Of a stretch of 64,000 nt of DNA, positions 33,783 through 42,941 are shown piece by piece. Origin of the DNA: Flavobacterium succinicans LMG 10402 (GTDB lineage Bacteria > Bacteroidota > Bacteroidia > Flavobacteriales > Flavobacteriaceae). Position 1 is the stretch's first letter. Every line of letters starts with the position of its first letter. The position numbers and the translations under genes were made by a program. A model generated the notes under the pieces. That model searched no databases and was not told where the DNA came from. It saw only the letters and a list, made by a program, of their open reading frames with translations. The DNA lies in NCBI RefSeq assembly GCF_000611675.1, contig NZ_JATV01000001.1:124001-188000 (forward strand). The letters run 5' to 3'.

Positions 33783-36740
33783 ATGAAAACAAAAAGTTTG
33801 AAAACAATGCATTTCAGATTGTTCTTTTTACTGCTCCTTGTTCCGTTTTTTGTTCAAGCACAAAATAAACTGAGCGGAACGGTGGTTGATAATGCAACCA
33901 AGCAACCCATTCCCGGAGCCAATCTAGTTGTTAAAGGCACTAAGATTAGTACTTCTACTGATTTTTCTGGTGCATTTCAGCTTTCTAGTGTGAGTAATGG
34001 AGATCAAATCGTAGTGTCGTTTGTGGGTTTTAAATCACAAACGGTGATTTATTCTGGCCAAAGTTCTCTTATAGTTTTTTTGCAAGAACAAGGGAATGAG
34101 CTTAACGAGGTCGTAGTTCAAGTAGGATATGGATCTGTAAAAAGAAAAGATGCCACAGGTTCTGTAACTTCTTTGGTTACCAAAGATTTTAACAAAGGGG
34201 TGAACGTTTCTACCGAGAACATGCTTACGGGTAGAGTTGCCGGTTTGTCTATCAATTCTTCGGGAGCACCTGGTTCGTTATCCGAAATTAGAATTAGAGG
34301 GGGAAGTTCATTATTTGCGAGTAATGACCCTTTGATTGTTATTGATGGTTTGCCTCTTGAAAACACGACCAATACTGGTTCAGCTTCGTTTTTGGCTTCT
34401 TTGAATCCAAGTACAGTTGAGTCGATGACGGTTTTGAAAGATGCTTCGGCAACTGCTATTTACGGTTCACGTGCGTCAAACGGGGTAATTATTATCACGA
34501 CCAAAAAGGGAAGCAAAACCCTTTCTGTAGACTACAATGTGCAGTTTGGAGCAGGAGAGTTGGTTAATACCGTTGATGTATTGAGCCCAACAGCTTTTAG
34601 AAATACCATCGCTCAAGTGCGTCCACAAGATTTAGATAAATTAGGCACAGCCAATACCAACTGGCAAGAGGCAATTTACCGCAATACTGGTTTGGTAGAT
34701 CAAAATCTAGCGGTTAGAGGAAGTCTTTTCGGTGTGATTCCAACAAGTTTAACTTTAGGAAATACTGATCAACAAGGGTTGCGTATTACCAATGAGTTCA
34801 AAAGAAACACGGTAGGTTTGGTTATGAATCCGTCTTTTTTTGAAAATCATTTGAAGGTGAAACTTTCTGCTAATTATGCCAATGAAAGAAACCGTTTTAC
34901 AGATGCTGTTGAAGGTGCTGCTATTGGTTTTGATCCAACACAACCTATTCGTGTTGACGGTGCTCCTTATGGTGGATTTTTTGAGTATACTTCTGGTATA
35001 GATGCCAACGGCAATTATCCGCTAATCGCTATTGCAGCAAGAAACCCTGTAGCTCAGCTGCTTCAAACTAATGATCGTGGAAAGAGCAATAGACTTTTTG
35101 GAAATTTTGAAATCGATTATAAATTTCACTTTTTGCCTTCTTTGAGAGCTGTAGTGAATCTTGGTTTTGATGAATCGAATGGAGAAAGACACCGCTTGGT
35201 GAGTACTAATGCTGGTTCGGCTCCATCCAATAATAATATTCCTTTTGGAACAGATGAATACTCAGAATCTACAAGAAGAAATAAGTTGATTGATGCTTAT
35301 TTCGTATATAACAAGACTTTTAATGATTTTAATGTTGAACTAACAAGCGGACATTCGTATCAAAAATTCGAATCCAATAGATTCGATACCGGTAACATCT
35401 TAAACCCAGATCTACCCTCGACTTTCCCTGAAACTACTTTGAATACGGATGTCGTACTGTTAGGCTTTTTTGGAAGATCCAACATTAATTTCAAAAACAA
35501 ATATTTATTGACCTTGTCTTATCGTCGTGACGGTTCTTCTTGATTTGAAAAAGAAAGCCGTTGGGGGAATTTCCCTTCTGCTGCGTTTGCTTGGAAAGTA
35601 AAAGAAGATTTCTTTAAAGACAGTAATGTGGTGTCCGATTTGAAATTACGTTTGAGCTATGGTATTACAGGACAACAAGATATTCCTGACCCGAATGGTT
35701 ATTTAGAGAAATACGATTTAGGTGGAGGTAATTCACAATACCAATTTGGTAATGCTTATTTTCCAATTGCCTTGCCAAGCAAACGTACCAAAAACTTGAA
35801 ATGGGAAGAAACCGTGTCTTACAACGCGGGTCTTGATTTTGGGGTATTCAACAATGTAATCACGGGTGCAGTAGATGTGTTTTACAAAGAAGCCAAAGAT
35901 TTATTGGTAAATGCGGCTATCTCTGACGGAAGTAATTTCTCGAACCGTGTGTACCAAAACGTAGGTTCTTTTACGACCAAAGGAATTGAGTTTACCTTGA
36001 ATGCTACTCCAATTAAAACAGAAAATTTCAATTGGAATGTCAATTTTAATGCAACTAAATTCGAGCGAAGAATCAAAGATTTAGTGTACGGAACAGATAT
36101 TTATGTAGGCGATAACATTGCAGGAACCGGAACACCAGGTCAGATTTTTAGAGAAGGATATACGCCTTATTCGTTTTATGTGTACAAACAATTGTATGAT
36201 ACCAACGGAAAAGCTATTGAAGGTGCTTTTGCAGATTTGAATGGAGATAACATCAAAAATGATTCAGATCGCTACATCTATAACAACCCAGATCCAGATG
36301 TAACTTTAGGTTTTGCTTCTACAATGAATTATAAAGACATTGATTTCTCTTTCAACTTAAGAGCGAGCATTGGCAACCGTATTTTCAACGCAGTAGACGC
36401 TTCTAGAGCGCAATATGAGGCAATGGAAAATGGTGGTATTTTAAGCAATGTTCCTTCTTCTATTTTAGATACCAATTTCCAAACTACTTCAAACGTATTG
36501 TTGTCTGATATTTATATAGAAGATGCTTCGTACCTCAAAATGGATAACGTAACATTAGGCTATACTTTTAGAAAAATAATGAACGAAAGCACTAGTTTGA
36601 GAATGTTTACAGGTGTTCAAAATGTTTTTGTCTTGACAAAATACAGCGGTTTAGACCCTGAGATTACTAATAATGGTGTTGATAAAACCATTTATCCTAG
36701 ACAGCGTACTATTCTATTTGGTCTTAATCTTAAATTTTAA
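33783..36740 (+). pseudogene. SusC/RagA TonB-dependent transporter interrupted by in-frame TGA
   Basis: The gene would encode ~985 residues. A signal peptide (FRLFFLLLLVPFFVQAQ) is followed by a carboxypeptidase-regulatory-like domain (LSGTVVDNATKQPIPGANLVVKGT), a TonB-box-like LNEVVVQVGYG, a plug (GRVAGLSINSSGAPGSLSEIRIRGG, DASATAIYGSRASNGVIIITTKKG) and a beta-barrel. The reading stops at TGA 35541-35543 in SYRRDGSS*FEKESRWG. The same frame then continues without further stops to 36740 and ends in a normal barrel strand (RTILFGLNLKF). Relatives usually have Arg at this spot (DGSSRF), so CGA to TGA would explain it. SusC imports oligosaccharides across the outer membrane. Either a real nonsense mutation or a base error. 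Confidence 0.88.
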
Positions 36741-36746
36741 TAAACG

Positions 36747-38357
36747 ATGAAGAAATATATAATTATATCCTTTTTAGCTTTGGCTACTTTATTTCAATCG
36801 TGTACTGATGATTTGAATGTAGTGTCAGAAGATGACGATGTATTGGCTTCGGATGCTGTCTATAAAAATGCAGCAGGATACAAAAATGCCTTAGCAGGTG
36901 TTTACGGAAATTTATCGCTTACGAGTACTTGGGGACCAGATGCTTCTTCGCTTGAAGGAGTAGACGCAGGAACAAGTCAGTTTAGTAGATGTTTGTTGTA
37001 TTTACAAGAGCTTACTACCGATGAGTTAGTGTGGAGTTATGAAAATGATGGTGGAACAGCTGAGTTGCAACGCAATATTTGGACACCAGCCAATCCAATT
37101 CTTTTGGGAATGTACTCACGAACTATGGCTTCTGTAGCTTATGCTAATGAATTTTTGCGCCAAAGTACTCCTGAAAAATTGAAATCACGCAACATTACTA
37201 GTGCCGAAGATTTGGCTGCAATCGAATTGTATCGAAATGAAGTGAAGGTTTTGCGTGCGTATGCCTACTATAATATGATGGATTTGTTTGGGAAAGCAGC
37301 TATGTATACAGAAGCGGATCCTATCAACTTCAAAGGACCTGAGTTTACAAGACAACAATTGTTTGATTTTGTAGAAACAGAATTAAAAGCTGCACTTCCT
37401 AATTTGAAAGCCGCAAGAACTAATGAATACGGACGCGTTGACCAAGGAATGGCAAAAATGATTTTGGCAAAAATTTACTTGAATGCCGAAGTGTATACCA
37501 AAACTAAGCGTTACGGAGATTGTATTACCATGTGTAATGACCTTATTGCTGCGGGTTATTCTTTGAAAGCAAATTATTTGGACAACTTCAAAGCTGATAA
37601 TCATACTTCACCTGAAATGATTTTTACCATTCAGTCTGATGGTGCCAAAACTCAAAACTGGGGAGCTACTACTGTATTGACCAATGGACAAATTGGTGTG
37701 TGGGAAAATAACGGAGCTGATTTTGGAATTGGTGGATGGAGTGGAGCCTTGAGAATTAGAAAAGAATTTGCTCAAAAGTTTGATGGTACCAAATTCAACC
37801 AAGATACTCGTAAAACAATAGGAACTGGTGTGGCAGGAAGTGCTTCTAAACAAAGAACCATTGATATTGCAGATATTGGAGTTAAAACCCAAGGGTACAT
37901 TTTGTCTAAATTTTCTAATAAAACGTCTACGGGGCAAAATGGGACAAGTTCTACTTTTGCCGATACTGATTTTCCATTATTCCGTTTGGCCGATGTATAC
38001 TTGATGTATGCTGAAGCTACTTTACGCGGAGGAGCAGGCGGTGATGTTACCAAAGCATTAGACTATGTAAATGCACTTAGAAGAAGAGCCAATAACAATA
38101 CCACTGTTGGTAATATTGTTCCTGCTGATTTAACTCTTGATTTTGTTTTAGACGAAAGAGCACGTGAGCTCCACTGGGAAGCACACCGCAGACAAGACTT
38201 AATCCGTTTCGGAAAATTCTCTGGCGGTTCTTACAATTGGGCTTGGAAAGGAAATGCTTCTACGGGAGTTTCTATTCCGGCTTTTATGGATTTGTTTCCA
38301 ATTCCTGCGGGTTCTTTGGGATCAAATAGCAACCTAACTCAAAACCTTGGATACTAA
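36747..38357 (+). CDS. SusD/RagB-family nutrient-binding outer-membrane lipoprotein
   Basis: This 536-residue lipoprotein has signal and lipobox LALATLFQSC, with the lipidated Cys19 followed by TDD. The N-terminal Sus-like region shows AAGYKNALAGVYGNLS. A TPR-like helical scaffold includes EVKVLRAYAYYNMMDLFGKAAMYTE. The C-terminal signature is LDERARELHWEAHRRQDLIRFGKF. It forms the lid of the SusC channel and binds the glycan at the surface, here probably galactan oligosaccharides. It starts 6 bases after the susC stop, so it is in the same operon and would still be translated if the TGA truncates SusC, unless polarity intervenes. Confidence 0.95.
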   Translation: MKKYIIISFLALATLFQSCTDDLNVVSEDDDVLASDAVYKNAAGYKNALAGVYGNLSLTSTWGPDASSLEGVDAGTSQFSRCLLYLQELTTDELVWSYENDGGTAELQRNIWTPANPILLGMYSRTMASVAYANEFLRQSTPEKLKSRNITSAEDLAAIELYRNEVKVLRAYAYYNMMDLFGKAAMYTEADPINFKGPEFTRQQLFDFVETELKAALPNLKAARTNEYGRVDQGMAKMILAKIYLNAEVYTKTKRYGDCITMCNDLIAAGYSLKANYLDNFKADNHTSPEMIFTIQSDGAKTQNWGATTVLTNGQIGVWENNGADFGIGGWSGALRIRKEFAQKFDGTKFNQDTRKTIGTGVAGSASKQRTIDIADIGVKTQGYILSKFSNKTSTGQNGTSSTFADTDFPLFRLADVYLMYAEATLRGGAGGDVTKALDYVNALRRRANNNTTVGNIVPADLTLDFVLDERARELHWEAHRRQDLIRFGKFSGGSYNWAWKGNASTGVSIPAFMDLFPIPAGSLGSNSNLTQNLGY

Positions 38358-38383
38358 AAAAATAACCACTTTACACTAAAGAA

Positions 38384-39442
38384 ATGAAAAATACATATAA
38401 ACTATTAGTTGCTTTTGTAGCTATTTTAGGATTTTGGTCCTGTGATAACGAAACTGATTTGATGATTCTTGAACCACAAGAAGCTGATTTTGCTATTATT
38501 ACTCCAGATGCGGGTTCGAAAGTAATTTTGAACAAAGCTACACCAGATAATACCGCACTTACTTTGACTTGGGAAAAAGTATCTTATGGAACGCCAACTA
38601 TTGTAACCTATACGGTAGAGTTTGCCAAAAGCGGAACTGATTTTGCTGCACCAGTCGAAATCAATGCAACATCAAATTCTTTTGCTACGATTAAAGTGTC
38701 GGAGCTAAACACCAAAGCGTTGGATTTTGGTTTAACTCCAGAGGTTGAGGGAACTATTGATATTCGTATCAAATCTACTGTCGGTACTACTGGTTCTCAA
38801 CCTAAATATTCTAAAGCAATAAGTATTGTAGTAACACCTTACAGAGGCGTTTTCCCTAAAGTGGATTTGTATCAAGTAGGTCCTGTGACAATCGCGGGTT
38901 GGGATGTGAATAAAGGGAATATGCCTATTTTTAGAGACACCAAAGACAACGCTAAGTTTTACTACACGGGATACTTCAACGCTGGTGGATTCAAATTAAT
39001 TGAACAATTAGGTTTCTGGGCACCTTCGTATGGTGTTGATGGAGGCAAAGTAAAATACAGAGCCAATGATAGCGCACCAGACCCAGCCGTTTTTCCTACA
39101 GATAAAGCAGGATACTATTATTTTGAATTGAATTTGGAATCATTAACCTATACTTTAACACCTTACACAGGACCTATGACTACCTATGCAACAGTAGGAA
39201 TTGTTGGTGATGCTTTGCCGTCTGGATGGGATGTGAGTGTGCCAATGGTACAATCTACTTTTGATGCTCATATGTGGAAAGTTACTCAAACATTAAAAGA
39301 TGGTAAGATGAAATTCAGAGCCAACAACAGCTGGGATGTGAATTGGGGAGATAATGGTGGTGATATTATTGTAACAGCCGGTAAATACGATATCTGGTTC
39401 AATGATTTAGATGGACGTTACACGTTCATTGTAGCACAGTAA
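38384..39442 (+). CDS. SusE-like outer-membrane glycan-binding lipoprotein
   Basis: This 352-residue protein has a lipoprotein signal (LVAFVAILGFWSC, then DNE, an acidic surface-export pattern). An N-terminal Ig-like SusE domain is present (ALTLTWEKVSYGTPTIVTYTVEFAKSGTDF). Two CBM-like beta-sandwich repeats follow (LYQVGPVTIAGWDVNKGNMPIFRD..AKFYYTGYF and VGIVGDALPSGWDVSVPMVQSTFDAHMWKVTQTLKDGKMKFRANNSWDVNWG). SusE-type proteins hold glycan chains next to SusCD at the cell surface. It is third in the operon and ends at a strong terminator. Confidence 0.9.
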   Translation: MKNTYKLLVAFVAILGFWSCDNETDLMILEPQEADFAIITPDAGSKVILNKATPDNTALTLTWEKVSYGTPTIVTYTVEFAKSGTDFAAPVEINATSNSFATIKVSELNTKALDFGLTPEVEGTIDIRIKSTVGTTGSQPKYSKAISIVVTPYRGVFPKVDLYQVGPVTIAGWDVNKGNMPIFRDTKDNAKFYYTGYFNAGGFKLIEQLGFWAPSYGVDGGKVKYRANDSAPDPAVFPTDKAGYYYFELNLESLTYTLTPYTGPMTTYATVGIVGDALPSGWDVSVPMVQSTFDAHMWKVTQTLKDGKMKFRANNSWDVNWGDNGGDIIVTAGKYDIWFNDLDGRYTFIVAQ

Positions 39443-39466
39443 TAATTTTTGGTTTTTTATACTTTT

Positions 39467-39505
39467 CAATCCTCGGTAGTCTTTGCTATCGGGGGTTGTT
39501 TTTTT
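39467..39505 (+). terminator. Terminator of the susC-susD-susE operon
   Basis: CAATCCTCGGTAG pairs with CTATCGGGGGTTG (two G-T pairs tolerated), followed by seven or more T's. Confidence 0.85.
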
Positions 39506-39537
39506 GGGGGATATAAAAATACTTTTATAATAAAATA

Positions 39538-39583
39538 ACTGGTAGGTACTGGTATGTAACAGGCTTTTTTTTATCTAAATTTG
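39538..39583 (+). promoter_or_regulatory. Promoter of the galM operon with GntR operator 2
   Basis: The 22-base tandem site ACTGGTAGGT-ACTGGTATGT-AA (39538-39559) is identical to the one beside gntR. TAAATTTG at 39576-39583 fits the -7 box. The operator covers the position expected for the -33 element. The start codon of galM is 51 bases further. Confidence 0.7.
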
Positions 39584-39634
39584 AATTTCACATTTAATAA
39601 TAAAACAGCATAAATAACATTAAATTCTCAGATT

Positions 39635-40666
39635 ATGACACATTATATCAATAAATCATTTGGAACAATGCCTGATGGTGAAGACATTCAGTTTGTTATG
39701 CTTAAAAATGCTAATGGAATGGAAGTACAGCTTATGAGCTATGGAGCCACAGTAACTGCTATTAAAGTTCCATTAGAAAACCAATCAATGGTAGATGTGG
39801 TTTTAGGATTTGAAAATGCAGCATCATACATTGATTCTTATAATTTGCCAAGCCCTCCCTATTTCGGAACCATCGTAGGGCGATACGCTGGTAGAATTAA
39901 TGAAAGCACATTCGAATTAAATGGTAAAACCATTCAGTTAAATCCAAATCACGGTGCACATGTATTACATGGAGGAGAAGATGGATTTAGTAAAAAAAAT
40001 TGGAAGATTGTAAATAGTAAACAAGGAATTAATTCGGCAGTAACGCTCTCTTATACAAGTCCTGCTAATGAAGAAAATTTTCCAGGAACCCTAGAAGTAA
40101 ACGTTACTTATACTTTGACAGAGTCAAATGAATTAAAAGTTGAGTATAGCGCAACCACTTCCGAAGATACCATTTTGAATTTAACACATCACAGTTACTT
40201 TAACCTTGATGGGCATCAAGAGGGGATAACTCAACAAGAATTATTTGTCAATGCCGAGAAAGTGATAGAGAAAGATCATCAAAATATACCAACTGGTAGG
40301 GTACTGCCTGTAGCTGGAACTCCATTTGATTTTTCAACTTCTAAAGAATGTCCTATATCTATTGACGATACTTTCGTTTTGAGTAGCTCTGAAGAAGTTG
40401 CGGCTTCACTTTATAGTGCAAAAAACAACTTGCAACTATTGGTGTATACCAATCAGCCAGGCGTTCATATTTATGTTGGGGGCAATTGTTTTGATACTAT
40501 TTCGGGTAAAGAGGGTGCCAATTACCATCCTTTAAGTGGCATTTGTTTTGAGACTCAAAATTTTCCAGATGCTCCTAATCATGTTGAATTTCCTTCAGCA
40601 GTTTTGAAAAAAGGAGAACATTATAATCATAGAACTATTTACAAATTCCAATCCAAATCGAATTAA
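39635..40666 (+). CDS. galM: Aldose 1-epimerase (galactose mutarotase)
   Basis: This 343-residue enzyme interconverts alpha- and beta-galactose. It shows LMSYGATVTAIKVP, PYFGTIVGRYAGRI, the His pair region HGAHVLHGGEDGFSKKNW, catalytic NLTHHSYFNLDGH and the Glu in SGICFETQNFPDAPNH. No signal peptide, so cytoplasmic. It is first in the operon galM-GH53-GH53-GH2-galK-galT-galE, directly after the second GntR-type operator, and starts the Leloir pathway on galactose released from galactan. Length is normal. Confidence 0.95.
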   Translation: MTHYINKSFGTMPDGEDIQFVMLKNANGMEVQLMSYGATVTAIKVPLENQSMVDVVLGFENAASYIDSYNLPSPPYFGTIVGRYAGRINESTFELNGKTIQLNPNHGAHVLHGGEDGFSKKNWKIVNSKQGINSAVTLSYTSPANEENFPGTLEVNVTYTLTESNELKVEYSATTSEDTILNLTHHSYFNLDGHQEGITQQELFVNAEKVIEKDHQNIPTGRVLPVAGTPFDFSTSKECPISIDDTFVLSSSEEVAASLYSAKNNLQLLVYTNQPGVHIYVGGNCFDTISGKEGANYHPLSGICFETQNFPDAPNHVEFPSAVLKKGEHYNHRTIYKFQSKSN

Positions 40667-40668
40667 TC

Positions 40669-41766
40669 ATGAAAAAAACCTTCTTAACTATAGTTATTCT
40701 CCTAAGTGTTTTGTTACAAACAGCATGCTCTAGCGATAGCGAAAAAAGCGATGGCGGAACCGTTACACCACCTGTAGTAACCAGTGATTTTATCAAAGCA
40801 GCAGATATTTCTTTTTTACCAGAAATAGAAGCGGCGGGTGTAGTTTTTACCAACAACGGAAAAACCGAAGACATGTTGACTACATTAAAAAGTGCTGGTT
40901 GCAATACCATTCGAATTCGTTTGTGGAAAGATCCTGCCAATGGACATTCTGGGTTGACTGAGGTAAAAGCTCTAGCACAGCGAGTAAAAAAAGCAGGTTT
41001 AAAAGTTTGGTTAACGGTTCACTATTCTGACGATTGGGCAGATCCTGCGGTTCAAACCACTCCAGCTGCTTGGAAAAACTTATCGTTTACTGATTTAAAA
41101 GCTGCGGTAGCCTCATACACCACAACTATTTTGACCGAAATTAATCCAGATATTATTCAAATCGGGAACGAAATCAATACCGGATTGCTTTGGCCTCAAG
41201 GGCATTTAATCAATAAAGAAGCACAATGTATAGATTTGTTAAAAACAGCGAGTGCTACCATTCGAAGCAAAGCGCCCAATACCAAAATTATGATTCACTA
41301 TGCAGGCGTTTCGGCTACAGATACCAATTGGTTTTTTACTAAAGTAAAAAGTGTTGATTATGATTATATCGGTTTGTCGTATTATCCTATTTGGCACGGG
41401 AAAGATTTGGCTACCATAAAAACCACTATCGATGCCTTAGGGAAAAACTTTTCTAAAAAAGTACTGATTGCAGAAACTGCCTATCCATTTACTTTAGGAT
41501 TCAATGACTGGACGAATAATATTGTTGGCTTAGATTCACAATTGGTTAGTGGTTATCCAGCTACAGCAGAAGGGCAAAAAAACTTTGTTTTGGCGATTAA
41601 AGATTTAGTGAAATCATCTACTTACGGACAAGGGTTTGCGTATTGGGGAGGCGAATGGGTGTCTTTTAAAGGCGACAAAGCTACCAATGGTTCTACTTTC
41701 GAAAATCAGGCATTTTATGATTTTTCAAATAAAGCATTGCCCGTTTTGCAAGCATTTACCAATTAG
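40669..41766 (+). CDS. GH53 endo-beta-1,4-galactanase, lipoprotein
   Basis: This 365-residue protein has a lipobox (LLSVLLQTAC) with the lipidated Cys followed by SSDSEKSD, then a GH53 barrel. Family features are AADISFLPEIEAAG, CNTIRIRLWKDPANGHSG, VHYSDDWADP, the acid/base Glu in IIQIGNEINTGLLWPQG (~167) and the nucleophile Glu in KKVLIAETAYPF (~268). GH53 enzymes cut the beta-1,4-galactan chains of type I arabinogalactan and pectin. The lipid anchor suggests a surface enzyme producing oligomers for SusCD. It starts 2 bases after the galM stop. Confidence 0.95.
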   Translation: MKKTFLTIVILLSVLLQTACSSDSEKSDGGTVTPPVVTSDFIKAADISFLPEIEAAGVVFTNNGKTEDMLTTLKSAGCNTIRIRLWKDPANGHSGLTEVKALAQRVKKAGLKVWLTVHYSDDWADPAVQTTPAAWKNLSFTDLKAAVASYTTTILTEINPDIIQIGNEINTGLLWPQGHLINKEAQCIDLLKTASATIRSKAPNTKIMIHYAGVSATDTNWFFTKVKSVDYDYIGLSYYPIWHGKDLATIKTTIDALGKNFSKKVLIAETAYPFTLGFNDWTNNIVGLDSQLVSGYPATAEGQKNFVLAIKDLVKSSTYGQGFAYWGGEWVSFKGDKATNGSTFENQAFYDFSNKALPVLQAFTN

Positions 41767-41768
41767 TT

Positions 41769-42806
41769 ATGAATACTACAGTTAGCGTTTTTCAAAGAAT
41801 AGTGCTACTGCTTCTTTTTATAAGTAGTACCACTATCGCTTTGGCACAAAAGAAAAATAAATTGGCTTTCGCCAAAGGGGCAGACGTGAGTTGGTTGCCG
41901 CAAATGGAAGCCACTGGTTACCGTTTTTATGATACCGACGGAAAGGAAAAGGATTGTTTGCAATTGCTAAAAGAACGCGGGATGAACACCATTCGTTTGC
42001 GTGTATTTGTCAATCCAAGCAAAGACAAAACTAATGGTCATTGCACTAAGGAAGAAACAGTAGCTATGGCCTTGCGCGCTCAAAAAGCCAAAATGCGTAT
42101 TATGATCGATTTTCATTATAGCGATACTTGGGCCGATCCAGCCAAACAATCCAAACCTGCTGCTTGGGCCAATTTATCATTCGAGGAGTTACAGGTAAGA
42201 GTTTATGAACATACTTTTGATGTGTTGACCGCTTTAAAAAAAGCAGGTGTTACTCCAGAATGGGTTCAGGTGGGGAATGAAATTCCAGGTGGAATGCTTT
42301 GGCCTGATGGGAGCACGAACAATTGGGCGCAACTGGCGCAATTGTTGAATAAAGGATACGAAGCGACCAAAGCTGTGAATGCCAAAATCAAAGTAATTGT
42401 GCACGTAGACGAAGGAAACAACAACGAAAAATTCCGTTGGTTTTTTGATAAAGCTACCGAGCATCAAGTAAAGTATGATGTTATTGGTCTGTCTTACTAT
42501 CCGTTTTGGATTAAGAAAGACTATTCAGAAACCATAGCCGATTTACAAAACAACCTAAACGATATGGCTTCACGTTATCAGAAAGAGGTAATGGTGGTTG
42601 AAGTTGGTGGTGTTGATGAACAAGTACAAAACACCAAAGAACTCCTAACTACTACAATCAAAGCCGTAAGAGCCGTTCCCAATAATAAAGGCTTGGGCGT
42701 TTTGTATTGGGAACCGCAAGGAGCCAAATCTTGGAGTGGCTATGGCTTGAGTGCTTGGCAACCAGACGGGAAACCTTCACCAGCATTGGATGCTTTTAAA
42801 GAATAA
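41769..42806 (+). CDS. GH53 endo-beta-1,4-galactanase, periplasmic type
   Basis: This 345-residue protein has a classical signal peptide ending TTIALAQ, without a lipobox Cys. GH53 features are KGADVSWLPQMEATG, MNTIRLRVFVNPS, DFHYSDTWADP, the acid/base Glu in WVQVGNEIPGGMLWPDG (~170), nucleophile Glu in EVMVVEVGGV (~278) and LGVLYWEPQG. It is clearly homologous to, but well diverged from, the preceding GH53, so it is not a recent duplicate. Different export signals suggest it degrades imported oligomers in the periplasm. It starts 2 bases after the previous stop. Confidence 0.95.
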   Translation: MNTTVSVFQRIVLLLLFISSTTIALAQKKNKLAFAKGADVSWLPQMEATGYRFYDTDGKEKDCLQLLKERGMNTIRLRVFVNPSKDKTNGHCTKEETVAMALRAQKAKMRIMIDFHYSDTWADPAKQSKPAAWANLSFEELQVRVYEHTFDVLTALKKAGVTPEWVQVGNEIPGGMLWPDGSTNNWAQLAQLLNKGYEATKAVNAKIKVIVHVDEGNNNEKFRWFFDKATEHQVKYDVIGLSYYPFWIKKDYSETIADLQNNLNDMASRYQKEVMVVEVGGVDEQVQNTKELLTTTIKAVRAVPNNKGLGVLYWEPQGAKSWSGYGLSAWQPDGKPSPALDAFKE

Positions 42807-42891
42807 TGAATTGGATTCAGAATAAAGACAAAATAAGTAAACCATATTTCTGAATGTTAGAAATGAGGAAACTCTATAGATTAAAATAAAA

Positions 42892-42919
42892 ACCTTATAT
42901 GGCCTTAAATGCCTTATAT
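42892..42919. repeat. Short direct repeat CCTTATATGG in 135-base gap
   Basis: CCTTATATGG occurs twice 19 bases apart (with 'ccttaaatg' between) before the GH2 gene. A related but diverged sequence lies before galT (~46670-46710). Function unknown. Confidence 0.5.
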
Positions 42920-42941
42920 GGTTCAAAAATATGTTGTATAA

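Noticed and set aside
35541..35543. TGA in susC as selenocysteine or programmed read-through
   Set aside because: Arg, not Cys, is expected at the position, and no selenocysteine-type stem-loop was seen just after it; a nonsense mutation or sequence error is simpler.
40290..40306. ACTGGTAGGGTACTG inside galM, resembling the GntR operator
   Set aside because: Spacing differs by one base, the second half-site is incomplete and it encodes part of a conserved galM segment; probably coincidence.
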